From NCBI RefSeq assembly GCF_010820555.1, contig NZ_JAAIKD010000001.1:225885-289884 (forward strand): 64,000 bases of DNA, written 5' to 3'. The DNA is from Psychroflexus aurantiacus (GTDB lineage Bacteria; Bacteroidota; Bacteroidia; Flavobacteriales; Flavobacteriaceae). The position numbers and the translations under genes are program-made. The notes under the pieces were generated by a model. That model did not search any database. It was not told where the DNA came from and saw only the letters and a list, made by a program, of their open reading frames with translations. Of this stretch, positions 51,857 to 60,873 are shown piece by piece (positions within the stretch are counted from its first letter, which is position 1; each line of letters opens with the position of its first letter).

Positions 51857-52612
51857 ATGGATTTACAGCTTAAAGGAAAAAATGCCATCATTACTGGAGG
51901 CAGTAAAGGCATAGGCAGAAGCATTGCTTTAAACCTTGCCGAAGAAGGCGTCAACCTAGCCATTTGTGCCCGTGGTAAAGACGACTTAAAAAAGACAGAA
52001 AAAGAACTCCTGAAAAAAGGCGTAAAGGTTATCGCCTTAACCTGTGATATAGGAAATACCAAACAGCTAGATGATTTTCTCGAAAATGTAAAACGCCAGT
52101 TTGGAACAATCGATATTTTAGTCAACAATGTCTCCGCTTTAAGCCTGGGAGATGACTACCGTGACTGGGAAACTTCCATCAATGTAGACTTGCTGGGGAG
52201 TGTAAGAGCCACCAGAAAAGTCATCCCTTGGATGCAGGAGGCGGGCAGTGGAAACCTCCTGTTTATTTCATCAGGATCCGGACTGGAAGCCGGTTCGCCT
52301 CCTGCCTACGCAGCCGTAAAGGCAGCCCTTATCAGTTATTCCAAAACCATAGCAATTCAGCTGGCACCAAACAACATCAGAGTCAATACCCTGGCCCCGG
52401 GCTCGGTAGAATTTCCGGATGGACTTTGGGAATTTACAAAAACGCAAAACCCGGCGTTTTACGATAAGATACTTCATAGCATCCCCTCCGGAAGACTGGG
52501 AACACCCGATGAAATAGGTAAAGTGGCTGCATTTATCGTATCTCCCTGCGCCAGCTGGGTTGTGGGTACCTGTCTGGCTGTGGACGGCGGGCAGCATAAA
52601 GCGAATTTATAA
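51857..52612 (+). CDS. Short-chain dehydrogenase/reductase
   Basis: This 251-residue classical SDR shows the cofactor motif ITGGSKGIGRSIA (residues 12-24), NNVSAL in place of NNAG, the catalytic Ser in LLFISSGSG, and the Y-x3-K pair in YAAVKAALISYSK. It ends VVGTCLAVDGGQH, as in FabG-like enzymes. It reduces a keto group or oxidises an alcohol with NAD(P); the substrate is unknown. It follows the DUF2306 gene by six bases. Confidence 0.9.
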   Translation: MDLQLKGKNAIITGGSKGIGRSIALNLAEEGVNLAICARGKDDLKKTEKELLKKGVKVIALTCDIGNTKQLDDFLENVKRQFGTIDILVNNVSALSLGDDYRDWETSINVDLLGSVRATRKVIPWMQEAGSGNLLFISSGSGLEAGSPPAYAAVKAALISYSKTIAIQLAPNNIRVNTLAPGSVEFPDGLWEFTKTQNPAFYDKILHSIPSGRLGTPDEIGKVAAFIVSPCASWVVGTCLAVDGGQHKANL

Positions 52613-52740
52613 AGCACCGGTTCACATGATGCTTTTGGCCTGGTCAACATGAATGAGAACCCTCAAATGTAATCTTGAAATGAAAGCACACAGAACATAA
52701 GAATGAATACAACCTAAAATCAACTTATAAAATCCAAAAT

Positions 52741-53745
52741 ATGAAAGTATCAGCATTTGCAAGCCATGGCCCTAATCAGCCTTTGGAAGCGTTCTCCTAC
52801 GAAATGAGACCTATTGGTCCGGAAGAAGTCGATGTTAAAATCATCAATTGCGGAATTTGTCATTCCGACCTCAGCATGATGAACAACGACTGGGGAATGA
52901 CCACCTATCCCATTGTACCCGGACACGAAATTATAGGTGAAGTGGTAGCTGCCGGCGATGCGGTAAAAAATATAAAGCTGGGAGATAAAGTAGGCGTGGG
53001 CTGGTACTCCGCTTCCTGTATGTCCTGCCATGAGTGCATGGATGGAGCTCATCACCTGTGTTCCAGTGTAGAGTTTACCATCGGTGGTCGGCACGGCGGC
53101 TTTGCAGATTATGTACGCAGTCACTGGTCCTGGGCAATTCCTTTACCCGACGGAATCAATCTGGATAAGGCAGGCCCTTTGCTTTGCGGAGGAATTACGG
53201 TGTTTAACCCCATCCTGCTGGCCGGGGTAAAAGCAACCGACAAGGTCGGAGTCATAGGCATAGGCGGTCTGGGACATATGGCCCTCAAGTTTTTGAATAA
53301 ATGGGGCTGTGAAGTGATTGCCTTTAGTTCCACACCGGGTAAAAAAGAATCCATTCTGGCTATGGGAGCCACTCAGGTAGTGGATTCAACAAAGCCTGAG
53401 GAATTAGAGAGCATTGCAGGCTCCCTGAATTTTATCCTGAATACCACCAACGTCACCCTGGACTGGAATTCCTATCTGGTCGCTCTGGCGCCTAAAGGAA
53501 AATTTCACAATGTCGGCGCAGTATTGGAACCTTTAGCAATCCCGGCTTTTACATTAATAATGGGAGAAAAATCAGTCGCAGGCAGCCCCCTCGGAAGTCC
53601 CGCGATCACCAAAACCATGCTGGAATTTTGCGTGCGCCACGACATCTACCCCATAACAGAAGAGTTTCCTATGAAAGAAGTAAATGAAGCCATGGCCCAT
53701 TTAAAATCAGGGAAAGCTCGTTACCGAATCGTTTTGAAAAACTAA
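52741..53745 (+). CDS. Zinc-dependent NAD(P) alcohol dehydrogenase (cinnamyl/YahK-like)
   Basis: This 334-residue MDR enzyme has the catalytic zinc ligands in CGICHSDLSMMN and PGHEIIGEV, the structural zinc cluster SCMSCHECMDGAHHLC, and the cofactor turn GVIGIGGLGHMALKFLNKWG. The GGRHGGFADYV segment and overall length match the YahK/cinnamyl-alcohol-dehydrogenase group, which reduces aldehydes. It lies 128 bases after the SDR gene; the spacer has no clear promoter. Physiological substrate unknown. Confidence 0.92.
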   Translation: MKVSAFASHGPNQPLEAFSYEMRPIGPEEVDVKIINCGICHSDLSMMNNDWGMTTYPIVPGHEIIGEVVAAGDAVKNIKLGDKVGVGWYSASCMSCHECMDGAHHLCSSVEFTIGGRHGGFADYVRSHWSWAIPLPDGINLDKAGPLLCGGITVFNPILLAGVKATDKVGVIGIGGLGHMALKFLNKWGCEVIAFSSTPGKKESILAMGATQVVDSTKPEELESIAGSLNFILNTTNVTLDWNSYLVALAPKGKFHNVGAVLEPLAIPAFTLIMGEKSVAGSPLGSPAITKTMLEFCVRHDIYPITEEFPMKEVNEAMAHLKSGKARYRIVLKN

Positions 53746-53842
53746 ATAAGCTTAAAATTTTGAATTCATAAAAACACCTGTCCACAAAATTTAAAGACAG
53801 CAATATCCTCTTAAGATTGATTTATTTCTTAAAAAACAAACT

Positions 53843-55135
53843 ATGGAACCCCTCACTACTCCTGAACTAAAACCCACGCGTAACCAGGCCCGTATTCAAG
53901 CCCTGGATGTGATCAGAGGCATCGCCTTACTGGGCATTCTGCTGATGAACATCAATGGTATGGGATTGCCCTACTCCTACTCAGACCCCAGTGTGCTTGG
54001 TCATACCGAAGGTTTAAACTACTATGTATGGTTAGCCAATGAACTCTTTTTTGAAGGAACCATGCGTGGTTTGTTTACCATACTCTTTGGCGCCGGAGTT
54101 GTTTTACTCACCACACGGCTTATTCATAAAGGGGCCGGGATTTCTACAGCCGATGTGTATTACAGAAGAATGATTTGGCTTTTGCTGTTTGGTCTGGTCA
54201 ATTCCTGGCTGTTTCTCTGGCAGGGGGATATCTTATATGCCTACGGACTCTTTGGTTTGTTTTTATTCCCCTTTAGAAATTTACGGGTCAGAAGTCTGCT
54301 GAGTATTGCTGCCGTGTTGATTTGTATCGGAATTGTATGGGATGTCAGCGATTATCATAAAAACAAAACTCTGAAAACAGAAGCGGAACAAGCCCTGGCT
54401 TTAAAAGAAAGCGGTGTCCCCCTCAACAAAAAAGCCGAGGCCGACATTGCCGAATGGGAAAAGGTATCCACTAAAAAAACAGCAGAAGAAATTCAGGAGA
54501 ACATCGAAGAGATGCGCGGCAGTTATTTTGAAATCATACAGCATAAAGCCACTCAAATTCAATGGATGCAAACCTGGTTCCAGTACCGGTATGGCGCCTG
54601 GGATATTTTAAGCTTTATGTTTTTGGGCATGGCTTTTTTCAAATTGAGAATACTGCACGGGGAAAGACGTGTAAAATTCTATGCCTTACTAGCTGTTATA
54701 GGATATGGCATCGGCTTAAGCATCAATTATTATGAGGTGAATTTGATTACTGAAAGCGATTTTGAGCCGCTTAAAATGTATGAAGCTGTACAGACGTATA
54801 ATATAGGCCGCCTGTTCGTCACCTTAGGACATATTGGTTTATTCATGCTGTTTATCAAATCAGGGCTTATCGGTTTTCTACAGCGAGGTTTAGCTGCCGT
54901 AGGCAGAATGGCTCTATCGAATTACCTCATGCACAGCATCATTACTTCTCTTGTTTTTCTTGGCTTTGGGCTTTACGGTCAGCTGGAGCGTTACGAATTG
55001 TATTATGTGGTCTTTAGCATCTGGATTTTCCAGCTTATCACCAGCCCCATTTGGTTAAAACATTTCTACTTCGGTCCCTTCGAATGGCTTTGGCGTTCGC
55101 TGACCTATGGAAAAAAACAAGTCTTTAAAAAATAA
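53843..55135 (+). CDS. DUF418 membrane protein
   Basis: This 430-residue polytopic inner-membrane protein opens RIQALDVIRGIALLGILLMNI, the typical DUF418 start, with GTMRGLFTILFGAGVVLL. The C-terminal domain contains AAVGRMALSNYLMHSIITSLVF and SPIWLKHFYFGPFEWLWRSLTYG. About ten hydrophobic helices surround a central charged stretch (residues 180-245). The family is related to acyltransferase-type membrane proteins; function unknown. The next gene starts four bases after its stop codon. Confidence 0.9.
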   Translation: MEPLTTPELKPTRNQARIQALDVIRGIALLGILLMNINGMGLPYSYSDPSVLGHTEGLNYYVWLANELFFEGTMRGLFTILFGAGVVLLTTRLIHKGAGISTADVYYRRMIWLLLFGLVNSWLFLWQGDILYAYGLFGLFLFPFRNLRVRSLLSIAAVLICIGIVWDVSDYHKNKTLKTEAEQALALKESGVPLNKKAEADIAEWEKVSTKKTAEEIQENIEEMRGSYFEIIQHKATQIQWMQTWFQYRYGAWDILSFMFLGMAFFKLRILHGERRVKFYALLAVIGYGIGLSINYYEVNLITESDFEPLKMYEAVQTYNIGRLFVTLGHIGLFMLFIKSGLIGFLQRGLAAVGRMALSNYLMHSIITSLVFLGFGLYGQLERYELYYVVFSIWIFQLITSPIWLKHFYFGPFEWLWRSLTYGKKQVFKK

Positions 55136-55139
55136 ATTA

Positions 55140-56312
55140 ATGACATTCACACTCAAACGGGTTCAGTCCTTAGACTTTTTAAAAGGCTTGGTCATCCTGC
55201 TCATGGCTTTAGACCATGTCCGGGATTACTTTCATAAGGACATGTTTTATTTTGAGCCAACTGATATTGAGCAAACCCATTTAGCCTTATTTTTTACCCG
55301 TTTTATCACTCATTTTTGCGCCCCGGTCTTTGTGTTGCTGGCAGGGACTTCGGCCTTTTTTGTTCAATCGCGGATGCTGAAATCGGAACTCAGCAAGTGG
55401 CTGGTTAAACGCGGCTTGTGGCTGGTGTTTGTAGAAATCGTCATCATCACGTTTGGCTGGCGGTTTCAGTTCAATTTTAACAGCATTCTTTTACAGGTAA
55501 TCTGGTTGCTCGGGATTTCCATGGTATTCTTGGCCGCGTTTATTCACGTCCCCAGAAAACTTATGATTTCCATAGGTCTCATCGTGATTTTTGGGCATAA
55601 CAGTTTGGACGGAATCACGGGCGGTCAGTTCAGTAATCTCTGGACACTTCTGCATGTGCAGGGACCAATTCAACTTACAGAACAGATCACCTTATTCAAT
55701 GTGTACCCGCTTATCCCCTGGATTTTTGTCATGCCTCTGGGCTACCATCTGGGACGCCTTTACACCTCAGCTTATGAGGCCAAAACAAGACGTCAACTCT
55801 TAATCGGAATAGGACTTGCTGCCATCCTGGTGTTTTTGGTTTTACGTGTCTTAAATGTGTATGGCAACCTAACCGATTGGACACCTTATGAAAACTTCGA
55901 CAAAACTTTGATGTCATTTTTCAATGTTTCCAAGTATCCGCCTTCTTTACTTTACCTGCTCATCACCCTGGGGCCTTCTTTGATATTACTGGCCTGGGCA
56001 GAGCATTTTAAGGGGCAGGTCTATAAGATCAGTGTGCTGTTTGGCAAAGTGCCCATGTTTTTCTACATCATTCATATTTATTACATCCATTTACTAGCTC
56101 TTATCACAGTATATCTTTCAGGTTATGACCCCAGCCTGATGATTGTGGAGGTTTGGGTGAGTTTTGAAACCGGACTGCAGGGCTATGGTTTTTCTTTGAC
56201 TGTGGTATATTTCATCTGGCTGTTTGTGGTGGCCACGCTATACCCCGTTTGTGTGTGGTACTGGAACTATAAAAAATCCCACCGCCAGTACTGGTGGCTG
56301 AGTTATTTCTAA
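55140..56312 (+). CDS. DUF1624/heparan N-acetyltransferase-like membrane protein
   Basis: This is an inner-membrane protein of about 390 residues with some ten helices. RVQSLDFLKGLVILLMALDHVRDYFH at the N-terminus is the family signature (aspartate and DHVRD histidine), related to the heparan-alpha-glucosaminide N-acetyltransferase catalytic domain. I take the ATG at 55140, four bases after the DUF418 stop; an in-frame ATG at 55107 lies inside the DUF418 gene. It probably forms a unit with DUF418, both being acyltransferase-like. Substrate unknown. Confidence 0.85.
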   Translation: MTFTLKRVQSLDFLKGLVILLMALDHVRDYFHKDMFYFEPTDIEQTHLALFFTRFITHFCAPVFVLLAGTSAFFVQSRMLKSELSKWLVKRGLWLVFVEIVIITFGWRFQFNFNSILLQVIWLLGISMVFLAAFIHVPRKLMISIGLIVIFGHNSLDGITGGQFSNLWTLLHVQGPIQLTEQITLFNVYPLIPWIFVMPLGYHLGRLYTSAYEAKTRRQLLIGIGLAAILVFLVLRVLNVYGNLTDWTPYENFDKTLMSFFNVSKYPPSLLYLLITLGPSLILLAWAEHFKGQVYKISVLFGKVPMFFYIIHIYYIHLLALITVYLSGYDPSLMIVEVWVSFETGLQGYGFSLTVVYFIWLFVVATLYPVCVWYWNYKKSHRQYWWLSYF

Positions 56313-56356
56313 TTAAAACTAATAAGCATTAAATAATAACCATTAAAAATTAAGTT

Positions 56357-57418
56357 ATGAAAACTCAAGTATTAAGTTTAATCTGCCTTTGCTTCTTAGC
56401 CTTAAGCTGCACTGATAAAAACTCACAGTCCGCTGAAACAGAAATCGAAGAAAACGTCGCAGCATCTAGTTATTTCGACTATTCCGACAGCGATGACCAA
56501 TGGACAGGCGGCGTAAGGATGATTCCGATAGAAACCCCAAAAGGCACTTTTAAGGTGTACACCAAACGTATGGGGAATAACCCTAAAATGAGGATACTCC
56601 TTCTACATGGTGGTCCTGGTGGAACACATGAACAATTCGGGAATTTCGAGGGCTACCTGCCTAACGAGGAAATTGAATATATCTATTACGATCAGCTCGA
56701 TTCTTATTACAGCGACAAACCGAACGACCCCTCACTTTGGACCACCGAACGTTTTGTGGAGGAAGTAGAGCAGGTGCGACAGGCTCTGGGTTTACATAAG
56801 GATAATTTCTATCTCCTGGGTCAGTCCTGGGGTGGCATTTTGGCTTTGGAATATGCTTTAAAATATCAGGATAATTTAAAGGGTCTCATCATTTCTAATA
56901 TGGTGGCGAGCGTACCGGAATACAATACATACGCCCAGGAAGTTCTGGGCCCACAATTACCGGAGGAAATCCTGACAGAAATTCAGCAAATTGAGGCGGA
57001 TAAAGATTACGCCAACCCGAGATACGAAGAGCTTTTGATGACTCATTTTTATACAGAACACATTCTCCGCATGCCCTTAGAAAACTGGCCAAAATCTATA
57101 CAGCTGTTGTTTGAACATCTCAATCCTGAAATTTACGTCTATATGCAAGGTCCAAGCGAATTTGGCATCATAGAAGAAGCCACATTAAGCGACTGGGATG
57201 TTTCTCACCGCTTAAAAGAAATTAAGACACCAACCCTAATGCTGGGCGCAAAACACGACACCATGGATCCGAAGTATATGGAATGGATGGCCACCGAAGT
57301 TCAACACGGCAGAAGTGTGATTACCAACGGAAGTCATGCGTCTCAGTTTGATGATCCTGACACTTATTTTGATGGCATTATCAGGTTTGTAAAGGATGTA
57401 GATAACGGGAGTTTTTAA
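56357..57418 (+). CDS. Proline iminopeptidase-like alpha/beta-hydrolase lipoprotein
   Basis: This 353-residue protein has a lipoprotein signal (LCFLALSC lipobox, Cys18). The alpha/beta-hydrolase domain shows the oxyanion motif LLHGGPGGTHEQFGNFEGYL, the DQLDSYYSD loop, the nucleophile elbow GQSWGGILALEYA, an Asp in LGAKHDTMDP and a His in NGSHASQFDDP. HGGPGG and the DQ-G-S-type loop are typical of proline iminopeptidases. It is expected in the periplasm or at the outer membrane. It lies in a co-directional run with the membrane proteins before it and the SGNH/MBOAT pair after it. Confidence 0.88.
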   Translation: MKTQVLSLICLCFLALSCTDKNSQSAETEIEENVAASSYFDYSDSDDQWTGGVRMIPIETPKGTFKVYTKRMGNNPKMRILLLHGGPGGTHEQFGNFEGYLPNEEIEYIYYDQLDSYYSDKPNDPSLWTTERFVEEVEQVRQALGLHKDNFYLLGQSWGGILALEYALKYQDNLKGLIISNMVASVPEYNTYAQEVLGPQLPEEILTEIQQIEADKDYANPRYEELLMTHFYTEHILRMPLENWPKSIQLLFEHLNPEIYVYMQGPSEFGIIEEATLSDWDVSHRLKEIKTPTLMLGAKHDTMDPKYMEWMATEVQHGRSVITNGSHASQFDDPDTYFDGIIRFVKDVDNGSF

Positions 57419-57438
57419 GCCTAAAAACACAAACCAGC

Positions 57439-58485
57439 ATGAATCTAAAACAATCCTTTACCATCGCTTTAATACTTGGTGTATTAAGTATTACCGCCTG
57501 GGAATTCTACTGGCGATCTCAGGGCTATTTTCCAGATCTGGACGATGACAAATATTTGTGGGCCAAGACTCGGGCTAAAGTAGATGAAGCCACCAAAAGC
57601 GATGTTGTGCTTATTGGATCCTCACGGGTATTATTCAATATTCAGGTGGATATTTGGGAAGAATTAACCGGAATTATACCCATACAACTGGCGAATGCAG
57701 GGAGTACACCCCTGCCAACCTTTCACGATATTGTTGAAAACACAGATTTTAAAGGAATAGTGCTTGTTGGGGTAACGCCGCCTTTATTTTTTTCAACAAC
57801 GGTTGAGCAGGCACCACCGTGGACACGAGCTTCATCCCGTTCAGAGTTTTATGCAAACCAAACTTATGCCCAGGACTTAAATTATATCCTCTCCATACCC
57901 CTGCAAAACAACTTTGCTTTTGTCAGCAACGATGATGAGAGCTGGTTTGATGACATCAACCTTAAAGCTATTTTGAACACTATAGAGCTACCAGATCGAA
58001 TAGGTAAGCCAAAAGAACCCCCGTTTAGAAGATTTCAGGATATCGATAGCCATAGAAATGTGCGCATGAAAGAAAGAATGCTTACCGACACCGCCTTTGC
58101 CAATTCCATTAAGGCGGTTTGGAAAAGCATGCTTACCTCTGAACCTAAACCCCCTCCGCCCGATAAAAAAGGAACCATAGATTATTTTTTAACCGACCTG
58201 AAGAAATTCCAGGCCAGAGGCGGCCAGGTTATTTTGTTGAGAAGTCCTTCTCATGGATTTTTTAAAGATCTGGAAAGCATGGGCATGCCTCGCGAAGAAT
58301 TTTGGGACCGGTTAGTGTCCGAAGCACAGGTTCCGGCCTATCATTATGAGGACTATGAGGGCTTAAATGCTTTCGAAACCATAGAATGGTCGCATTTATC
58401 CGCTCCTGATGCTGATGAATTTACAGAAAACTTGGTCCGGATTCTTTTAAAAGACGGGCACATCACTAACCTTAAAACCAACTAA
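57439..58485 (+). CDS. SGNH-like protein, partner of the MBOAT protein
   Basis: This 348-residue protein has one N-terminal membrane anchor (FTIALILGVLSITAWEFYW) and a periplasmic domain. VVLIGSSRVLFNIQ resembles SGNH block I with a candidate nucleophile Ser, and WSHLSAPDADEF near the C-terminus could supply His and Asp. Such membrane-anchored SGNH-like proteins (DltD, AlgJ/AlgX-like, WssH partners) accompany MBOAT acyltransferases and complete O-acylation in the periplasm. The MBOAT gene starts two bases after its stop codon. I cannot tell which polymer is acylated. Confidence 0.7.
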   Translation: MNLKQSFTIALILGVLSITAWEFYWRSQGYFPDLDDDKYLWAKTRAKVDEATKSDVVLIGSSRVLFNIQVDIWEELTGIIPIQLANAGSTPLPTFHDIVENTDFKGIVLVGVTPPLFFSTTVEQAPPWTRASSRSEFYANQTYAQDLNYILSIPLQNNFAFVSNDDESWFDDINLKAILNTIELPDRIGKPKEPPFRRFQDIDSHRNVRMKERMLTDTAFANSIKAVWKSMLTSEPKPPPPDKKGTIDYFLTDLKKFQARGGQVILLRSPSHGFFKDLESMGMPREEFWDRLVSEAQVPAYHYEDYEGLNAFETIEWSHLSAPDADEFTENLVRILLKDGHITNLKTN

Positions 58486-58486
58486 C

Positions 58487-59902
58487 ATGCTGTTTAATTC
58501 ACTGAGTTTTATCGTGTTTTTGGTAATTGTTCTGGCTTTATATTATTCCAAACTATTCCGCTGGACCAACAAGAAAAGAATGCTGCTGCTGGCCAGTTAT
58601 GTGTTTTACGGCTTATGGAATCCGCCCTTGGTGTTACTGCTTTGGATTTCAACCCTGGTCGACTGGACCGCTGGAAATAAACTGGCTGTAGAAAGCAATC
58701 CGCGTAAACGCAAATTGTGGCTGCTCCTCAGTTTAGCAGTCAATCTCGGTTTTCTGGCGTTCTTTAAATACCGGGATTTTCTTTTAGATAGTTTTACCAG
58801 CGTAGTCCATACCTATGGTTATGGCTATGAGGCACAACCCATGGATATCATTTTGCCCATGGGGATTTCGTTTTACACCTTTCAAACCATGTCTTACACC
58901 ATAGACATCTATAACAAAAAAATAAATCCTGCCCGAAGCTTCCTGGATTTTGCTTTATACGTTACCTTTTTCCCTCAGCTCGTAGCCGGACCGATTGTAA
59001 GGGCTCAGGATTTAATCACCCAGTTTTATGAAGAAAAAAAGGCCACTGTAAAGCAGTTTTTATGGGGTACGTTTTTACTGAGCATCGGATTGTTTCAGAA
59101 AATTGTTCTGGCCGATACCTTGCTGGCCGATACTTCAGATAAGGTCTTCGGATCTCAAGCTATTCTTCATAGCCTGGATGCCTGGACCGGAACCCTGGCC
59201 TTTTCCGGACAAATATTTTTTGATTTTGCGGGCTATTCCACCTGTGCCATAGGGATTGCACTGATGCTGGGGATTATTTTACCGGACAACTTCAGGTATC
59301 CTTATGCGTCGATTGGATTTTCAGACTTCTGGAGGCGCTGGCACATCACCTTATCCACCTGGCTCAGGGATTACCTATACATTCCTTTAGGCGGCAATCG
59401 CCATGGAATTACCAGAATGTATGCGGCCCTGATGATTACCATGTTGCTGGGCGGTTTATGGCACGGCGCTGCCTGGACCTTTGTAGTCTGGGGTGGTTTA
59501 CATGGCCTGTATCTGATTATAGAACGTATACTGCGGTCTAAAATTCACATTAAACTCACCGCCTTCAACGGAATTCTCCTGGCCTTAATCACCTATATCC
59601 TGGTCAATTTTACCTGGGTGTTTTTTAGAGCAAGAGAATTTTCTGTGGCCAAAAACATGTTGTCATCCATGCTCTTTGTGAATGAGGAAGGCGAAAAAAT
59701 TATAGAAACCTTTGATGTGCTTAAAGTCTTTGTATTGATCAGCTTATTGTTCATTTCACACTGGCTGATGCGCAGGACCTCCCTCAAAGAAGTTTCCTTA
59801 AACCTGTCCCCTGTCACTTTAGGCATAGTCTGGGCGATCATGCTATTTTTGATTGTGATCTGTCAAGGCAACAGTGAACAGTTTATTTATTTTCAGTTTT
59901 AA
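58487..59902 (+). CDS. MBOAT-family membrane-bound O-acyltransferase (AlgI/DltB-like)
   Basis: This 471-residue polytopic protein has the MBOAT marks: ILPMGISFYTFQTMSYTIDIYNK, FFPQLVAGPIVRAQDL, DFWRRWHITLSTWLRDYLYIPLGGNRHG and LLGGLWHGAAWTFVVWGGLHG with the conserved His near residue 325. AlgI/DltB relatives move acyl groups across the inner membrane for O-acetylation of exported polymers. It is tightly coupled to the SGNH-like gene. The substrate might be the glycan of this region or another polymer (inference). Confidence 0.93.
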   Translation: MLFNSLSFIVFLVIVLALYYSKLFRWTNKKRMLLLASYVFYGLWNPPLVLLLWISTLVDWTAGNKLAVESNPRKRKLWLLLSLAVNLGFLAFFKYRDFLLDSFTSVVHTYGYGYEAQPMDIILPMGISFYTFQTMSYTIDIYNKKINPARSFLDFALYVTFFPQLVAGPIVRAQDLITQFYEEKKATVKQFLWGTFLLSIGLFQKIVLADTLLADTSDKVFGSQAILHSLDAWTGTLAFSGQIFFDFAGYSTCAIGIALMLGIILPDNFRYPYASIGFSDFWRRWHITLSTWLRDYLYIPLGGNRHGITRMYAALMITMLLGGLWHGAAWTFVVWGGLHGLYLIIERILRSKIHIKLTAFNGILLALITYILVNFTWVFFRAREFSVAKNMLSSMLFVNEEGEKIIETFDVLKVFVLISLLFISHWLMRRTSLKEVSLNLSPVTLGIVWAIMLFLIVICQGNSEQFIYFQF

Positions 59903-59997
59903 GAGCTTTTAGGTTGAAGACTTAAAAGAGAATGCGAAAAAACCATGTTATGAAGAACCTATAAATTGCTAAATTGTAACATTAAATATGTTGAATC

Positions 59998-60333
59998 ATG
60001 AAAAACAATCACAAAAACTGGACAAAAGAAGAGCTGAAAATCTACATCCTGCTGGCATGTGCCAAGGCAGATGACGAGATATCCCCTGAGGAAATCGAGG
60101 TGATAAAGTTAAAAACTCCCCCTGAACTTTTTGACAAAATCTATGATGAATTCAAAGAGGATAAAAAGAAAAAGCACTTGAAAAAAATTGAAAGCGCCAT
60201 CAGATTTCACCGTTATGGATCTATCGAACTTATGGAGCTAAGGAATGACATTTACAAAGTCTACATGGCAGATAACCTATTTTGTAAAAAAGAAAAATAC
60301 CTGGATAATATTCTGAATAACATCATTTACTGA
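59998..60333 (+). CDS. Small TerB-like helical protein
   Basis: This 111-residue soluble, charged, all-helical protein has a possible TerB-type acidic segment (LLACAKADDEISPEEIEVIKLK), with the DDEIS-EE pattern of TerB metal-binding loops. The rest is lysine-rich. No signal peptide. It lies alone before the RAYT locus. Function unknown. Confidence 0.65.
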   Translation: MKNNHKNWTKEELKIYILLACAKADDEISPEEIEVIKLKTPPELFDKIYDEFKEDKKKKHLKKIESAIRFHRYGSIELMELRNDIYKVYMADNLFCKKEKYLDNILNNIIY

Positions 60334-60467
60334 GGTTTTAATACGCTCCCCGTATTCTCCAGAATTAATTGAAAATCCTGTCAGTATCCATTGTATTTTA
60401 AACATTAACCTGCTTAAAACCAGCATGAACTCTTTCATAAATCTTTGCCTATTGAAAAAGAAACCAT

Positions 60468-60579
60468 AAACCAAGAGCTTCATCATACATCCAAAACCTT
60501 TAAGGAGGAATATTTACACGTATTGAAAGAATTTAGCATTGAATTTGATGAACGCTATGTTTTTAAATCTGTACTGTAA
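60468..60579 (+). pseudogene. C-terminal fragment of a RAYT transposase
   Basis: The frame NQELHHTSKTFKEEYLHVL ... FDERYVFKSVL with stop TAA at 60577-60579 is nearly identical to the end of the intact transposase at 60874-61335. The first 115 residues are missing. It marks the left end of a 756-bp tandem duplication. Confidence 0.88.
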
Positions 60580-60587
60580 TATATGTT

Positions 60588-60654
60588 GTACCTAAAGGCA
60601 CAAAAAACATATTTACACTATAAAACGCTACCAGGATAACGTCCCTAACGGGAC
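60588..60654. repeat. REP hairpins, right end of the RAYT element (first copy)
   Basis: GTACCTAAAGGCAC (60588-60601) and GTCCCTAACGGGAC (60641-60654). They are the reverse complements (the first imperfectly) of the hairpins to the left of the intact transposase (60840-60855, 60790-60803). Confidence 0.85.
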
Positions 60655-60671
60655 AAAACAACATAAAACTA

Positions 60672-60782
60672 ATGCTAAAATTCTTCCTCAACCTCCGAAA
60701 AAAACTCATCGAAAAAAACAAAGTTCGCAACTACTTCCTTTACGCCACTGGCAAAATTTTTCTGGTGGGGATTGGGATTCTT
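60672..60782 (+). pseudogene. 5' fragment of a DUF6090-family gene, first copy
   Basis: The frame MLKFFLNLRKKLIEKNKVRN then YFLYATGKIFLVGIGIL matches the start of Bacteroidota DUF6090 proteins (MLKFFRKIRQKL..., YAIGEIVLVVIGIL). It runs without a stop into REP sequence where the rest of the domain should be. The open frame continues to 60863 only as read-through of repeat DNA. Confidence 0.7.
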
Positions 60783-60789
60783 AAAAACA

Positions 60790-60855
60790 GTCCCGTTAGG
60801 GACAGGATATGGGTAGCTAAAAATAATCAAGAAACACAACGTGCCTTTAGGCACG
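60790..60855. repeat. REP hairpins, left end of the RAYT element
   Basis: GTCCCGTTAGGGAC (60790-60803) and CGTGCCTTTAGGCACG (60840-60855) precede the transposase start by about 20 bases. Confidence 0.88.
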
Positions 60856-60873
60856 AGATATAAATACGCAATT

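Noticed and set aside
55107-55139. Earlier start for the DUF1624-like protein
   Set aside because: It would overlap the DUF418 gene by 29 bases and add a lysine/asparagine-rich tail not typical of the family; ATG 55140 is four bases after the stop.
60783-60863. 63-residue protein at 60672-60863 as an intact gene
   Set aside because: Only the first 37 residues resemble the DUF6090 start; the rest is translated REP hairpin sequence.
60841-60873. Longer transposase N-terminus starting at GTG 60841
   Set aside because: This part is a REP hairpin; related transposases start at the residues encoded from the ATG at 60874.
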